Part shown: piece by piece, positions 8,849 to 17,718 of the stretch
How the letters are laid out: each line of letters opens with the position of its first letter
Numbering within the stretch: position 1 is the stretch's first letter
From: Bittarella massiliensis (ex Durand et al. 2017)
Lineage (GTDB): Bacteria > Bacillota > Clostridia > Oscillospirales > Ruminococcaceae
Length of the DNA stretch: 64,000 nt
Assembly (NCBI RefSeq): GCF_017566145.1
Contig: NZ_JABFCL010000001.1
Coordinates: forward strand, 310,001 to 374,000
Reading direction: 5' to 3'
Made by a program: the position numbers and the translations under genes
The notes under the pieces: model-generated
The model's database searches: none
Seen by the model: the letters and a program-made list of their open reading frames with translations, nothing else
Told to the model about the DNA's origin: nothing

Positions 8849-8888
8849 AAAAGCGGCGGTCAGCCCACCCGGGCCGACCGCCGCTTTC
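8849..8888. terminator. Bidirectional terminator
   Basis: Inverted repeat AAAGCGGCGGTC (about 8850-8861) with GACCGCCGCTTT (about 8875-8886), flanked by A and T runs, between the convergent GNAT and surface-protein genes. Confidence 0.75.
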
Positions 8889-8912
8889 TTCTATTTTGCC
8901 GATCTGTCCGCC

Positions 8913-11177
8913 CTAGCTGCGGCGGGTCTTTTTGAGGCTCAACACGCCGAGGGCCAGCGCCCCCGCCGCGGCCAGCGCTGCGCCCATGCCGCCGACATCG
9001 CCGGTGTTGGGGGTGTCGCCCCCGTCCACCACCGGCTTCTCGCCGCTGCCGGGGTCCTCCTCTCCGCCGCTCTGGGCATCGCGGTAGACCAGGGCATAGG
9101 TGGAAAACCTGTCGGTCTCAAATTGCAGGGTCTTGCCGTCGGCGGCCAGGGTGGTGGGCAGTTCCTCCACCTTGCCGCCGTGCAGCCGCACCACCGCAAA
9201 CTGGCGGCCGGTCCTCTGCAGCGCCTCGGGCACCGGCAGGGTGAATTGCAGCTTGCCCGCCGTCTCGGTCACCGCGCAGCTGCCGATGGTCTGCCCGGCG
9301 GCATTTTTGCCCACCGCCAACACCGAGATGTCCAGGTACTGGCCGATCTGCACGTCCTCGTAGAGGTTTTCTTTGAGCAGCTTGACCTCGGCGGGGTCGA
9401 GTTTTTCCTCGGCCTTGGGGGCCACCTGCACCGAGACTTCGACCTTGCCGCCGGCAGCGGTGATGCCCGCCAGCTCTGCGGGGACGCTCTGCTCAAACAC
9501 CTCTTTGGCCCCCGCGTCCAGCTCCACCCCCTCAGGGGCGTTGACCTGGGTCTCCACCGTCCCCCCGGGGACAGCGGGCTCGGTGACAGTGATCTCACAG
9601 CTGGCGCTCTGCGCGCCGGCGGTGGCGCTGACGGTGGTTTTGCCCGCCTTCACCGCAGTGACCTTGCCGTCTTTGACGGTGGCCACGCCCTCGTCGGAAG
9701 AGGCCCAGACCACCTCTTGGCTGAACTCACTGGGCGCAACGACCGCCTTCAGCAGAAGGCTCTGGCCCACCTCCAGGCTGGCCTTCCCCTGTGAGAGGGT
9801 GACGCCGGTGGCCGAGAGGACCTTTTTCTCCAGTTTTCCGCCCTTGACGGTGTACTCGCAGTTGTCGCCCAGGGCCTGGGCGCTCTCGTCCCCGGCCAGC
9901 TTGGCGTGCACAGCGCCCGCACCTGCCTCCAGCCGCAGGGTGCTGCCCTCGGCCAGGGTGATGGCGACGCCCTCGCCCTGCAACAATTTGCCGCCGGCGC
10001 GCACCTGCAAAGTGCCCTCCAGCAGGGTGTCGTGGTTGGCGGTGTAGGTCGCCCCCGCCTCAATGGTCAGTATCTCGGAGGGGAGGATGGCCTGCAGCAG
10101 TTCCCGGGTCACCTCGGTGGCCACGGCTGCCTTTTCGGCCGTGCTTTTCAGGGAGATGGAGACGGGGACCTTCTCGAGCCCCTCTATGAAGGGGGGCAGA
10201 AAGCCGCTGGTCTTGCCGTCTGCCTTCCACTGGAGGAGGGTCGGCCCCTCGACAAACTGAAAGCCGCTGTACAGGTTGCCAAAGGAGAGGTTCTCGCCAA
10301 TTTGAACGTCAAAAGAGCCGGCCTGGCCGTAGTTGACCCAGCCGCAGTTCAAGGTGCTGCCCCAGCTGGGCCAAACCTTGCTGCTCTCAGAGTCCGGGTA
10401 GTAAGAACCCACGTGGATGTCCCCCACCGAGCCGCCCCGCAGGTCGTAGGTGACCTTGCCGCGGACAATGGTGCGCTGGGCGGCTGCAACATTCTTGATC
10501 TTGCCGCCGGTGACCACCAGGGTGGCGTCTCCGGTGACCTCGCCGTTGGTGCCGCCGAGAATGACCCCGCTCTGGGTGGGGGAGGTCTCGGCCGTGAGGG
10601 TGCCGCCGTTGACGGTGACCTTCACATCCCCCACGGAGGTGTAGGAGTAAGCGCCCCCCACCACCGCCTGAATGGTGCCGCCGTTGACGGTGATGTCGCT
10701 CCTCTCCACCCGGATCGTCCCCCGCTCGTCAAACGTTTTAGCGCCGTACATGGTGGTGGCCAGCACCATCCCCACCTGGCCGTCCTCCACCCGGATGGCG
10801 GCGGACTGGGTGGTTCCGGCCCCGGCGCTGCCGCCGACAACGTAGTCGACCGAGCCGCCGGTGACGGTAATGCTCGACGAGGCGACGTCGCCGCTCTCCC
10901 GACCGCCGTAGACGGTGGCCGCCTCGGGCAGGTCGACCCCGTTCTCATCCCCCTCCCAGGACACGTGAACACCGGGCTGCCCGTCCGCGCGGGCGCTCAG
11001 GATGATGGGGGTGCCGTTGGCGTAAAAAGGAGTGCCCTCGCCCTTTGCCCGGGTTGCATTGGCAGAAATGGTTCCGATGGCGGGGGTGCCGGGGCCGCTC
11101 TCTGCCGCCAGGGCCGTGGGCGCTGCCAGACCGGTCAGCAGTGCCAGCGACACCAGAACAGAACAAACTTTTTTCAT
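8913..11177 (-). CDS. Cell-wall-anchored surface protein with Ig-like domain
   Basis: A 754-residue secreted protein. Residues 1-24 form a signal peptide (MKKVCSVLVSLALLTGLAAP, cut after ALA). About residues 90-260 are glycine- and threonine-rich beta-type repeats with recurring VTGG and VNGGT units, suggesting a beta-solenoid. About 455-535 is a bacterial Ig-like (Big_2) domain with the TVSATAG ending. The C terminus has a probable sorting signal: TPNTG, a hydrophobic segment and KKTRRS. TPNTG departs from LPxTG, so the matching sortase class is uncertain. A role in adhesion or surface layering is inferred. ATG 11177 follows GGAGG and ends a long leader. Confidence 0.8.
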   Translation of the reverse strand: MKKVCSVLVSLALLTGLAAPTALAAESGPGTPAIGTISANATRAKGEGTPFYANGTPIILSARADGQPGVHVSWEGDENGVDLPEAATVYGGRESGDVASSSITVTGGSVDYVVGGSAGAGTTQSAAIRVEDGQVGMVLATTMYGAKTFDERGTIRVERSDITVNGGTIQAVVGGAYSYTSVGDVKVTVNGGTLTAETSPTQSGVILGGTNGEVTGDATLVVTGGKIKNVAAAQRTIVRGKVTYDLRGGSVGDIHVGSYYPDSESSKVWPSWGSTLNCGWVNYGQAGSFDVQIGENLSFGNLYSGFQFVEGPTLLQWKADGKTSGFLPPFIEGLEKVPVSISLKSTAEKAAVATEVTRELLQAILPSEILTIEAGATYTANHDTLLEGTLQVRAGGKLLQGEGVAITLAEGSTLRLEAGAGAVHAKLAGDESAQALGDNCEYTVKGGKLEKKVLSATGVTLSQGKASLEVGQSLLLKAVVAPSEFSQEVVWASSDEGVATVKDGKVTAVKAGKTTVSATAGAQSASCEITVTEPAVPGGTVETQVNAPEGVELDAGAKEVFEQSVPAELAGITAAGGKVEVSVQVAPKAEEKLDPAEVKLLKENLYEDVQIGQYLDISVLAVGKNAAGQTIGSCAVTETAGKLQFTLPVPEALQRTGRQFAVVRLHGGKVEELPTTLAADGKTLQFETDRFSTYALVYRDAQSGGEEDPGSGEKPVVDGGDTPNTGDVGGMGAALAAAGALALGVLSLKKTRRS

Positions 11178-11428
11178 CTTCTCTTGTCCTCCTTGTCTGT
11201 TTCACAGCGGGAGGCCGGCTTTGGCAACAAAAAAAGCGCACCAAGCCCTCCCGCTCTCTACGCGAAAAAGCTGTGCACTGCTATGCTGTATTTCCGATTT
11301 GTGCAGTTTCTACAAAGAGGTCAAATAAGCACCCCCCCCCCGTTGGAAATTTATGGGAATTGTCACATTGCCCATCTTTTCTCTCCCCTCCTTTCCCTCG
11401 GCTTGGCCGCGTTTTTCTGATTTTATTC
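11178..11428 (-). other. Long structured 5' leader of the surface-protein gene
   Basis: About 245 transcribed bases precede the surface-protein ATG. Near the ribosome site there is a hairpin of GCGGGAGG with CCTCCCGC (11207-11214 and 11247-11254 on the plus strand), extended by TTGG/CCAA, with a run of seven T residues (minus strand) in its loop. A run of about ten G residues lies upstream (near 11331-11341). I do not recognise a known riboswitch class, and I checked by eye for the cyclic-di-GMP consensus without finding it. Confidence 0.45.
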
Positions 11429-11456
11429 AGTATAACACACCTGCAAAAAATAGCAA
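11429..11456 (-). promoter_or_regulatory. Promoter of the surface-protein gene
   Basis: Minus strand TTGCTA (11451-11456), 16-base spacer, TATACT (11429-11434) with extended -10 TGT, inside an AT-rich island. Confidence 0.6.
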
Positions 11457-11640
11457 TTATAAAATAAAAAATTGAGTAAACTAGCTAAAATTTTTGTGTG
11501 GTTTTTGACATCTGGATGCCGATTTTGGGGGAATTTCCATGGGTATTCTCCATCCAGTGGCCGGGATCCGGTCTTGTCGGGCGCATCCTCCCCCTTTCTG
11601 CATCCCCCACAGCCAGCCCGAGAGGCTACTCCCTCCGACA

Positions 11641-11689
11641 GGGCAGAGAGAGGGCCCGGTGCTTTCCGCACCGGGCCCTCTCTCTGCCC
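11641..11689. repeat. Perfect 22-bp inverted repeat
   Basis: Two 22-base arms (11641-11662 and 11668-11689) pair perfectly around a five-base loop. It lies ten bases beyond the stop of the next gene and may end its transcript, although no T run follows on either strand. Confidence 0.7.
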
Positions 11690-11699
11690 ATTTGCAGGC

Positions 11700-12257
11700 C
11701 TACTGCTGGCTCCCCCCTTCTCCCCGCCGCGCGGTCAGGCGGTGGAGCCACTCCAGCACCGCCGAGGGGCTCGCCTGGCCGCCCAGCTTCTGCTGGCAGT
11801 GGTCGGCCAGCAGGGAGAGCAGGGCAAAGATGGCCGCGGAGAAGAAAAAGCCCAGGGCCAGTCCCTCCATCACCTGCATCAGGGGGGCCATTCGCAGGGT
11901 GGCCTCCTGCAAAACGGTGTCGCTGAAGGCCACCTGCACCGTCCCCCGGCTGGCAAAGAAGCGCAGCAGGTAGCAGACGGCCGCCAGCAGGGTAAAGACG
12001 GCGGTGGCCAGCCGCAGGCTCACCGTCCAGCGCTGCAGGCGGCGGATCTCCTTTTGCACCGGGTCGCCGTAGAGGGTGTAGCAGTAGGCCGCCAGGCAGA
12101 CCGGCTGTCCCATCTTCCGGCGGATGCGCCAATCCCGCATCCCGGCGGCTCGCTTCTCCTCGATCTCGCGGCGCAAATCCGCCTCGATGAGGGCCTTGTC
12201 CCCCTCGGGCAGGTCGATCTTCTTAAGGGTTTTTTGCAGATAGGTGTCCATCTTCAC
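11700..12257 (-). CDS. Two-helix membrane protein of unknown function
   Basis: A 185-residue protein with a charged N-terminal 75 residues predicted to be helical (TLKKIDLPEGDKALIEADLR), then two membrane segments at about 82-102 and 133-155, and a basic cytoplasmic tail. The N-terminal part loosely resembles the helical HAAS region found before membrane domains in Firmicutes, but I cannot assign it. A GTG start at 12257 is used because GGAGGA sits seven bases upstream; ATG 12251 would be thirteen bases away. It follows mutS2 by 27 bases and may be its operon partner. Confidence 0.6.
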   Translation of the reverse strand: MKMDTYLQKTLKKIDLPEGDKALIEADLRREIEEKRAAGMRDWRIRRKMGQPVCLAAYCYTLYGDPVQKEIRRLQRWTVSLRLATAVFTLLAAVCYLLRFFASRGTVQVAFSDTVLQEATLRMAPLMQVMEGLALGFFFSAAIFALLSLLADHCQQKLGGQASPSAVLEWLHRLTARRGEGGSQQ

Positions 12258-12284
12258 CGGCGATTCCTCCCTTTTTCGAGCCCT

Positions 12285-14639
12285 TTATTTGAGGGTGGCA
12301 ATGGTGACTCCCGCCTCCCCCTCGCCAAAGGTGCCCAGCCGAAACCCGGCCACGTTCTTGTGCCGCTTGAGATAGCTGTGGATGCCGGCGCGCAGGGCCC
12401 CGGTCCCCTTGCCGTGGATGATGGAGATCTGCTCCATCCCCGAGAGGACGGCCCGGTCGATGAAGCCGTCCAGCTCCATCACCGCCTCGTCCACGCTCTG
12501 GCCCCGCAGGTCGATCTCCAGGGCCGCGCGGCGGGTCTTCTGGCTGCTGCCTGCCACCCGGCGGGCGCTGCGCTCGCCGCTCTTGGGCATCTTTTTGCCC
12601 GAGAGGCGAACGTCCTTCATCTTCACCCGGGTCTTGATCGCCCCGGTCTGGATGGTCACGTCCTCACCCTTGATCTCCACCACCTCGGCAGGGGTGTTCA
12701 TCTCCCGCAGGGTGACCACATCCCCCACCTTCAGGGGGCGGGGCAGGGTGTAGTGGTCGTCCACCTGGGGCTGGCTGCCGGCGACGTCGTAGAGTTTGTC
12801 CACCCGGTTGCGCACCGCGCCGGGGGTGAGGGCGGCGTCCTTCTTGCGGTTTCGCTCCTTGATCTCGGCAATGACCGCCTCCGCCTCCCGCTTGGTCTGT
12901 TCGATCACCCGCTGGGCGGCGATGTGGGCCTCCTCCGCCTCCTGCTTGGCCTGCTTGAGCTGGCGGTAGAGCTCCTTCTCGGCGTACTCCTGCTGGCGCT
13001 TTTGCTTGGCGGCGTACTGCTCGGCCCGCTCCAGCTGGCGGGTCAACTCGCTGCGCTTTTGTTCCAGGCTCTCGATGACGTCCTCGAACTTGATGTCGTC
13101 CTTTTGAATGTAGCCCCGCGCCGCGTCCAGCACCATCCTGCTCATCCCCAACTTGCCGGCGATGGCAAAGGCATTGGAGCGCCCCGGAACCCCCACAATG
13201 AGGCGGTAGGTGGGGCGCAGGCTCTCCACGTCGAACTCGCAGCTGGCGTTCTCCACCCGCGGCTCCTTCAGGGCGTACATCTTCAGCTCCGCGTAGTGGG
13301 TGGAGGCGGCGGTGCGGCAGCGGGCCGCGCGCAGGTGTTCCAGCACGGCGATGGCCAGGGCCGCCCCCTCGGTGGGGTCGGTCCCCGCCCCCAGTTCGTC
13401 CAGCAGCACCAGGGAACCCCGCCCCGCCTCCTTGAGCAGCCCGATGATGTTGACCATGTGGGAGGAGAAGGTGGACAGGCTCTGCTCGATGGACTGCTCA
13501 TCGCCGATGTCGGCGTAGACGTGGGCGAAATAGTCCACCCGGCTCCCCTTCTTGGCGGGGATGAGCAGCCCACTCTTGGCCATGAGGGCAAAGAGCCCCA
13601 GGGTCTTGAGACAGACGGTCTTGCCGCCGGTGTTGGGCCCGGTGATCACCAGGGTGTCAAAGTCCCGCCCCAGGGAGATGTCGATGGGCACCACGTCCCC
13701 GGCGGCGATCAGGGGGTGGCGGGCCCCCCGCAGGTCGATCTGCTGCTCGTCCCCCATCTCGGGGGCGGCGCAGTCCAGGGCCTTGGCCAGCTTGGCCTTG
13801 GCCAGCAGCAGGTCGATGGCGGCCAGCAGGTCGTAGTCGGCCAGCAAGTCGGCCTTGACAGAGACCACCAGCTCGGTGAGTTCCTGCAGGATGCGCTCGA
13901 TCTCCTCTTGCTCCTTGCCCCGCAGCAAGCGCACCTCGTTGTTCAGGTCCACCACCGCCATCGGCTCCACAAAGAGGGTGGCCCCGCTCTGGGAGGCGTC
14001 GTGCACCAGGCCGGGCACCTGGGCGCGAAACTCGCTCTTGACCGGCAGCACAAACCGCCCGTCCCGCATGGTGACCAGGGCCTCCTGGAGGTATTTCTGC
14101 TGGGAGGAGGAGCGGAGGATGTCCTCCAGCTTCTCCCGCGCCCGGTTCTGGGCCCGCAGGATTCCCCGGCGGATGGCGTGCAGCTCCGGGCTGGCCGAGT
14201 CGGCCAGCTCCTCCTCGCTCTGGATGGCGTCCCCCAGGCGGTGGTAGAGCCCGTCGTGAAAGGTCAGGTAGGCAAAATAGGGGTCCAGCAGCCCGCTGCC
14301 CACCTGGCGGCTGTTTCGGTACCAGTCCTGCACGGCGCGACAGGCGCCCAGCAGCCCCCGCACCCCCAAAAGCTCCTTGATGGAGAGCACCCCGCCCTTG
14401 TCCGCCCGGGTCAGGGGGCGGGAGAGGTCGCTCACCCGCCCCACCCCCGGGTCGCCGTAGCGCAGCAGCAGGGTGTACATCTCGTCGGTGCGCGCCAGCG
14501 CCTCCCTGGCCTCGTCGGCCGAGGGGCAGAGCAGGTTTTCGGGGGAGAGGGTCTCGTTTTTCTCGCAAAAGGTCTTTTTTTGCAGCTGGAGCAAAATCTT
14601 GTCGAACTCCAGCGTCTTGTAGTGTTTTTCCGCGTTCAA
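12285..14639 (-). CDS. mutS2: MutS2 family ATPase/endonuclease
   Basis: A 784-residue MutS2, which in Firmicutes acts on collided or stalled ribosomes or on recombination intermediates rather than in mismatch repair. The core and clamp occupy roughly residues 1-310. The ABC-type ATPase follows with Walker A TGPNTGGKT near residue 331 and the LVLLDELGAGTDPTEG Walker B/signature region. A charged coiled coil spans about 510-600. The C-terminal Smr nuclease domain carries IDLRGQSVDEA and HGKGTGALR. The start is TTG 14639, preceded by GAGGAA. It follows recO in the same direction. Confidence 0.94.
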   Translation of the reverse strand: MNAEKHYKTLEFDKILLQLQKKTFCEKNETLSPENLLCPSADEAREALARTDEMYTLLLRYGDPGVGRVSDLSRPLTRADKGGVLSIKELLGVRGLLGACRAVQDWYRNSRQVGSGLLDPYFAYLTFHDGLYHRLGDAIQSEEELADSASPELHAIRRGILRAQNRAREKLEDILRSSSQQKYLQEALVTMRDGRFVLPVKSEFRAQVPGLVHDASQSGATLFVEPMAVVDLNNEVRLLRGKEQEEIERILQELTELVVSVKADLLADYDLLAAIDLLLAKAKLAKALDCAAPEMGDEQQIDLRGARHPLIAAGDVVPIDISLGRDFDTLVITGPNTGGKTVCLKTLGLFALMAKSGLLIPAKKGSRVDYFAHVYADIGDEQSIEQSLSTFSSHMVNIIGLLKEAGRGSLVLLDELGAGTDPTEGAALAIAVLEHLRAARCRTAASTHYAELKMYALKEPRVENASCEFDVESLRPTYRLIVGVPGRSNAFAIAGKLGMSRMVLDAARGYIQKDDIKFEDVIESLEQKRSELTRQLERAEQYAAKQKRQQEYAEKELYRQLKQAKQEAEEAHIAAQRVIEQTKREAEAVIAEIKERNRKKDAALTPGAVRNRVDKLYDVAGSQPQVDDHYTLPRPLKVGDVVTLREMNTPAEVVEIKGEDVTIQTGAIKTRVKMKDVRLSGKKMPKSGERSARRVAGSSQKTRRAALEIDLRGQSVDEAVMELDGFIDRAVLSGMEQISIIHGKGTGALRAGIHSYLKRHKNVAGFRLGTFGEGEAGVTIATLK

Positions 14640-14717
14640 TGGTCGTTCCTCACTGTGGCGCGGCGGCGGTCAGCGCGCTGCTCCGCCGCCGGTGGGTGGT
14701 TCTCGCAGGCAGCCCCT

Positions 14718-15467
14718 TCACAGGGACTTCAAAAAGTCCAGCGTCTGAAAGCCCCCCTCGGTCTGGCAGAGCAGGTACTGCTCCGCCAGCCGGGCCAGGG
14801 CCGCCTCGGTCTCGGGTTCGACGCGAAAGTGGAAGAGGGCCGTAAAATCGCTGTAGATGATGTGGCGCATGGCCGCCAACAGCCCCGGGGAGAGGGGGAG
14901 ATACCGCCCCCCGTCGCCGGGCTGGGCGCAGTCGCGGCAGAGGAGGTTGCCGTTTTGAGGGGAGAAGAGCATTCCCCCGGCACACTCGTACCCGCCGCAG
15001 CGGCAGCAGCCCACCAAGTCGGGCATGTAGCCGCTCATGGCAAGCAGCCGCAGCTCGAAGAGGGCCTTGAGCAGCAGCCGGCCGCGCTTTTTGGCGTCCA
15101 AAAAGTACAGGGTGTTTAAAAGCAGCCGCAGGTGGCCCGAGAGGTCGGGCTCGTCGGGGCTCAAGCGGCGGATGAGTTCCAAAAAATAGACGGCGGTGGA
15201 GAGGTCCACCACGTCCTTTCGCAGGTTCCAAAACTGCTTGAGGACCTTGGCGTCCTCGATTATGTACATCGCTTTTCCCTCGTAGAGGGAAAAGCTGGAA
15301 TAGGTCAGCAGCCCGGTGGCGCTGACGAGTTTGCTCTTGACCCGCATGGCCCCCTTGGCCGAGGCCGAGACAATGCCCGCCCGGTCGGTGAGCAGGTGGA
15401 CGATCTTGTCCGCCTCACCCACCTGCACTTCGCGGATCACGATCCCGCACATCTGTGTATAGGCCAT
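14718..15467 (-). CDS. recO: RecO, recombination mediator
   Basis: A 249-residue RecO that loads RecA onto SSB-coated single-stranded DNA together with RecR. An N-terminal OB-fold (about 1-80, with GVVI-like GIVIREVQVGEADKIVHLLT) precedes a helical domain holding a four-cysteine zinc site (CCRCGG about residue 155 and CRDC about residue 178). ATG 15467 follows GGGGAGG. Its first 53 bases overlap the preceding yqzL-like gene in another frame, which points to translational coupling. Confidence 0.93.
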   Translation of the reverse strand: MAYTQMCGIVIREVQVGEADKIVHLLTDRAGIVSASAKGAMRVKSKLVSATGLLTYSSFSLYEGKAMYIIEDAKVLKQFWNLRKDVVDLSTAVYFLELIRRLSPDEPDLSGHLRLLLNTLYFLDAKKRGRLLLKALFELRLLAMSGYMPDLVGCCRCGGYECAGGMLFSPQNGNLLCRDCAQPGDGGRYLPLSPGLLAAMRHIIYSDFTALFHFRVEPETEAALARLAEQYLLCQTEGGFQTLDFLKSL

Positions 15468-15576
15468 CTTCGACCTCCCCGGTGCGCTCCTTCGCCTGCC
15501 GGTAGCGCAGGTAGTCCCCCACGCTGCCGGTCATCTCAAACTGGGCCCAGAGCTGCTGGCTCTCGTCGACATACAC
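15415..15576 (-). CDS. YqzL-like small protein
   Basis: A 53-residue protein between era and recO, where many Firmicutes carry yqzL. The family signature is a short W-x2-F-x2-TG-x3-YL pattern, seen here as LWAQFEMTGSVGDYL. The start is a GTG at 15576 behind GGGGGAG; the frame opens earlier at 15615 but without a site. The C-terminal third overlaps the beginning of recO. Function is unknown in the family as far as I recall. Confidence 0.6.
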   Translation of the reverse strand: MYVDESQQLWAQFEMTGSVGDYLRYRQAKERTGEVEDGLYTDVRDRDPRSAGG

Positions 15577-15736
15577 GGCGACTCCCCCTTTTTTTGACCT
15601 CTGCAAAACTAGCATCGGCCCCCAGGGGGAAGATTAGTCCTGTCAAAAACAGGTTCGCTGTTTTGGCGGAAAACCGGCGGCCCCCAGGGGTGATTTTTGG
15701 CGGCCCCCAGGTGCTGCCCTGCGCCCAAAAGGGCTT

Positions 15737-16648
15737 TTATTCGACCTTGAGGCCGAAGTTTTGAATCAGCCGGTCCTTGTTTCGCCAGTCCTCTTTCACC
15801 TTGACCCAGCACTGCAAGTTGACCCGGCAGCCCAAAAAGGCCTCCATGTCCTGGCGGGACTGGGTGAGAATTTTTTTGAGCATCGAGCCGCCCTTGCCGA
15901 TGAGCATCCCCTTGTGGTTGGGCCGCTCGCAGTAGAGGACGCAGTCGATGTCCACCAGGTCCTTTTTGCCCTCTCTCTCGGCAAACTTCTCCACCACCAC
16001 AGCGGTGCCGTGGGGGATCTCCTGGGCGGTGTTGCGCAGGATCTTCTCCCGCACGATCTCCGCCACGATCACCCGCTCGGGCTGGTCGGTAAAGGCGTCG
16101 TCGGGGAAGAAGTGGGGGCTCTCGGCGGCGTAGCCCTCCAGGGCCAAAACCAGCTCCTCCACCCCGTCGTTTTGGAGGGCGGAGGTGTAAAACACCTCGG
16201 CAAAGGGGTATTTTTCGGTGAACTGGGCGGTGCGCAGCAGCAGGGATTCCTTGTTTTGCACCGTGTCCACCTTGTTGACGCAGAGGAGCGCCGGCGCCCC
16301 CGACTGGCGGATGCTGGCCAGCAGGCTCTCCTCGGCCGCGCCGATGGGTCCCTCGGGCTCCACCACCAGCACCTGCACGTCCACGTCGCCGATGGACTGG
16401 GTCACCGCCCGGTTCATCTGCTCGCTGAGCTTGGTCTTGCCCTTGTGCAGCCCCGGGGTGTCGATGAAGACCAGCTGGGTCGCCCCCCGGGTGAGCACCC
16501 CGGTGATGCGGGTGCGGGTGGTCTGGGGCTTGTCCGAGACGATGGCCACCTTCTCCCCCACCACGGCGTTGAGAAGGGAGGACTTGCCCACGTTGGGCCT
16601 GCCCACCAAGCTGACAAAGACCGATTTGCTGATTGGTTGTTCCGTCAT
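15737..16648 (-). CDS. era: GTPase Era
   Basis: A 303-residue essential GTPase that helps mature the 16S rRNA 3' end and the small subunit. G1 is GRPNVGKSS (about 16-24), G3 is DTPG (about 63-66), and G4 is NKVD (about 125-128). The C-terminal KH domain carries the GKGGSMLKKI loop (about 249-258). ATG 16648 follows AAGGAG by five bases. It belongs to the phoH-ybeY-dgkA-era-yqzL-recO run. Between its stop and the yqzL-like gene there are three short GCGGCCCCCAGG-type repeats of unknown meaning. Confidence 0.97.
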   Translation of the reverse strand: MTEQPISKSVFVSLVGRPNVGKSSLLNAVVGEKVAIVSDKPQTTRTRITGVLTRGATQLVFIDTPGLHKGKTKLSEQMNRAVTQSIGDVDVQVLVVEPEGPIGAAEESLLASIRQSGAPALLCVNKVDTVQNKESLLLRTAQFTEKYPFAEVFYTSALQNDGVEELVLALEGYAAESPHFFPDDAFTDQPERVIVAEIVREKILRNTAQEIPHGTAVVVEKFAEREGKKDLVDIDCVLYCERPNHKGMLIGKGGSMLKKILTQSRQDMEAFLGCRVNLQCWVKVKEDWRNKDRLIQNFGLKVE

Positions 16649-16657
16649 ATTTTCTCC

Positions 16658-17149
16658 TTAAAAATGGGTTTTATCGTCTTTTCTTTCCCCGCCGCAGAGG
16701 ACAAAGAGCCCCAGTGCGGCGAGAAGGGCCAGGGCCGCCCCGGCCCCCAGCGGGGTGGCGATGGCCGCCCCGAGGGCGCAAAGCCCCGCCGGGTCGCCAA
16801 AGAGGCAGATCCCCGCGCCCGCGGCAAAAACCGCGCAGGCCAGCACCCCGCCCGCCGCCGCGTCCTTGACCCAGCCGATGGCACGATCCCTGTCAGAACA
16901 GACCCGGTCGCAGAGCCGCTCGACGGCGGTGTTGAGGAGCTCGGCCCCCCAGACCAGCCCGCAGGCCAAAAAGAGGAGGGCCCAGTCCCCCCGGTCAAAG
17001 GGGTAGAAGGGGGCCAGGGAGAAGACCAGCGCGGTGGCCGCCAGGTGGATGCGCAGGTTGCGCTCGGCCCGCAGGGCCCGCCAGAGCCCGCGGCCGGCGC
17101 AGGCGAAGCTGCGGCAAAGGGCTGCCAGCCGGGGCGCGCGCAAACTCAC
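16658..17149 (-). CDS. dgkA: Undecaprenol/diacylglycerol kinase family membrane protein
   Basis: A 163-residue integral membrane kinase. In Gram-positive bacteria this family phosphorylates undecaprenol, recycling the carrier for wall synthesis. The signature is clear: ERNLRIHL near residue 29, GAELLNTAVERLCD near residue 67 with the catalytic glutamate, and WVKDAAAGGVL near residue 92. Additional hydrophobic segments at 114-130 and 138-152 make it somewhat longer than the roughly 125-residue B. subtilis enzyme. The GTG start overlaps the ybeY stop by four bases (GTGA), which indicates coupled translation. Confidence 0.88.
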   Translation of the reverse strand: MSLRAPRLAALCRSFACAGRGLWRALRAERNLRIHLAATALVFSLAPFYPFDRGDWALLFLACGLVWGAELLNTAVERLCDRVCSDRDRAIGWVKDAAAGGVLACAVFAAGAGICLFGDPAGLCALGAAIATPLGAGAALALLAALGLFVLCGGERKDDKTHF

Positions 17150-17646
17150 TCCTCGCTGACGTAGCTGGCGTCCCGGGGCAGGCCCAACTGCAGCATGATG
17201 GCCTCTTCCTTCTCGCGCATCCGCACCTGCTCCATTCCCCCGGCCACATGGTCGTAGCCCAGGATGTGCAGCATTGAGTGGACGGTGAGAAAGGCGATCT
17301 CCCGCTGCAGGGAGTGGCCGTAGATCTCGGCTTGCAGCACCGCCTTCTCGGCCGAGATCACCACATCCCCCAGCACATAGGCGCCGGTCTCCCGATTTTT
17401 GTCGAACTTTCCATTTTCTCCCAGAGGAAAAGAGAGGACGTCGGTGGAGATGTCCTTGCCCCGGTACTCGGCGTTGAGCTCCTGGATCTGCTCGTTGTCC
17501 ACAAAGGTGACACTCACCTCGGCGGGCCCCGCAAATTTTTCGGCGGTCAAAACGGCGTTGCAGGCCCGGCGGACCAGCAGCCGCAGCCCGGAGGGCAGTT
17601 TGACCTTCTTCTGGCGGTTGGTGATGGATACCTTTACGAGAGCCAT
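17146..17646 (-). CDS. ybeY: YbeY endoribonuclease
   Basis: A 166-residue zinc-dependent RNase involved in 16S rRNA 3'-end maturation and ribosome quality control. The metal-binding motif is seen as HSMLHILGYDH near residue 126, after the STDVLSFP block. ATG 17646 is selected because GGAG lies seven bases before it; an ATG six bases upstream would be too close to the site. It sits between phoH and dgkA, as in many Firmicutes. Confidence 0.95.
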   Translation of the reverse strand: MALVKVSITNRQKKVKLPSGLRLLVRRACNAVLTAEKFAGPAEVSVTFVDNEQIQELNAEYRGKDISTDVLSFPLGENGKFDKNRETGAYVLGDVVISAEKAVLQAEIYGHSLQREIAFLTVHSMLHILGYDHVAGGMEQVRMREKEEAIMLQLGLPRDASYVSEE

Positions 17647-17718
17647 GTTCATTCTCCTTCGCTTATTTTGTCGTCCTGTCACAAATCCTCTCGCCGGGGA
17701 GGGCCCGGCTGGGAGGGA

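Noticed and set aside
11178..11428. Cyclic-di-GMP riboswitch in the surface-protein leader
   Set aside because: The conserved core of the type I aptamer could not be found by eye; the link would have been attractive because of the c-di-GMP genes in the island.
11472..15119. Plus-strand open frame of 1215 codons
   Set aside because: It is antisense to mutS2 and recO, has low-complexity composition typical of GC-rich shadow frames, and lacks any domain pattern.
15616..15736. Repeat array of GCGGCCCCCAGG-type units
   Set aside because: Only three imperfect short copies occur in 120 bases; this is compatible with local slippage.
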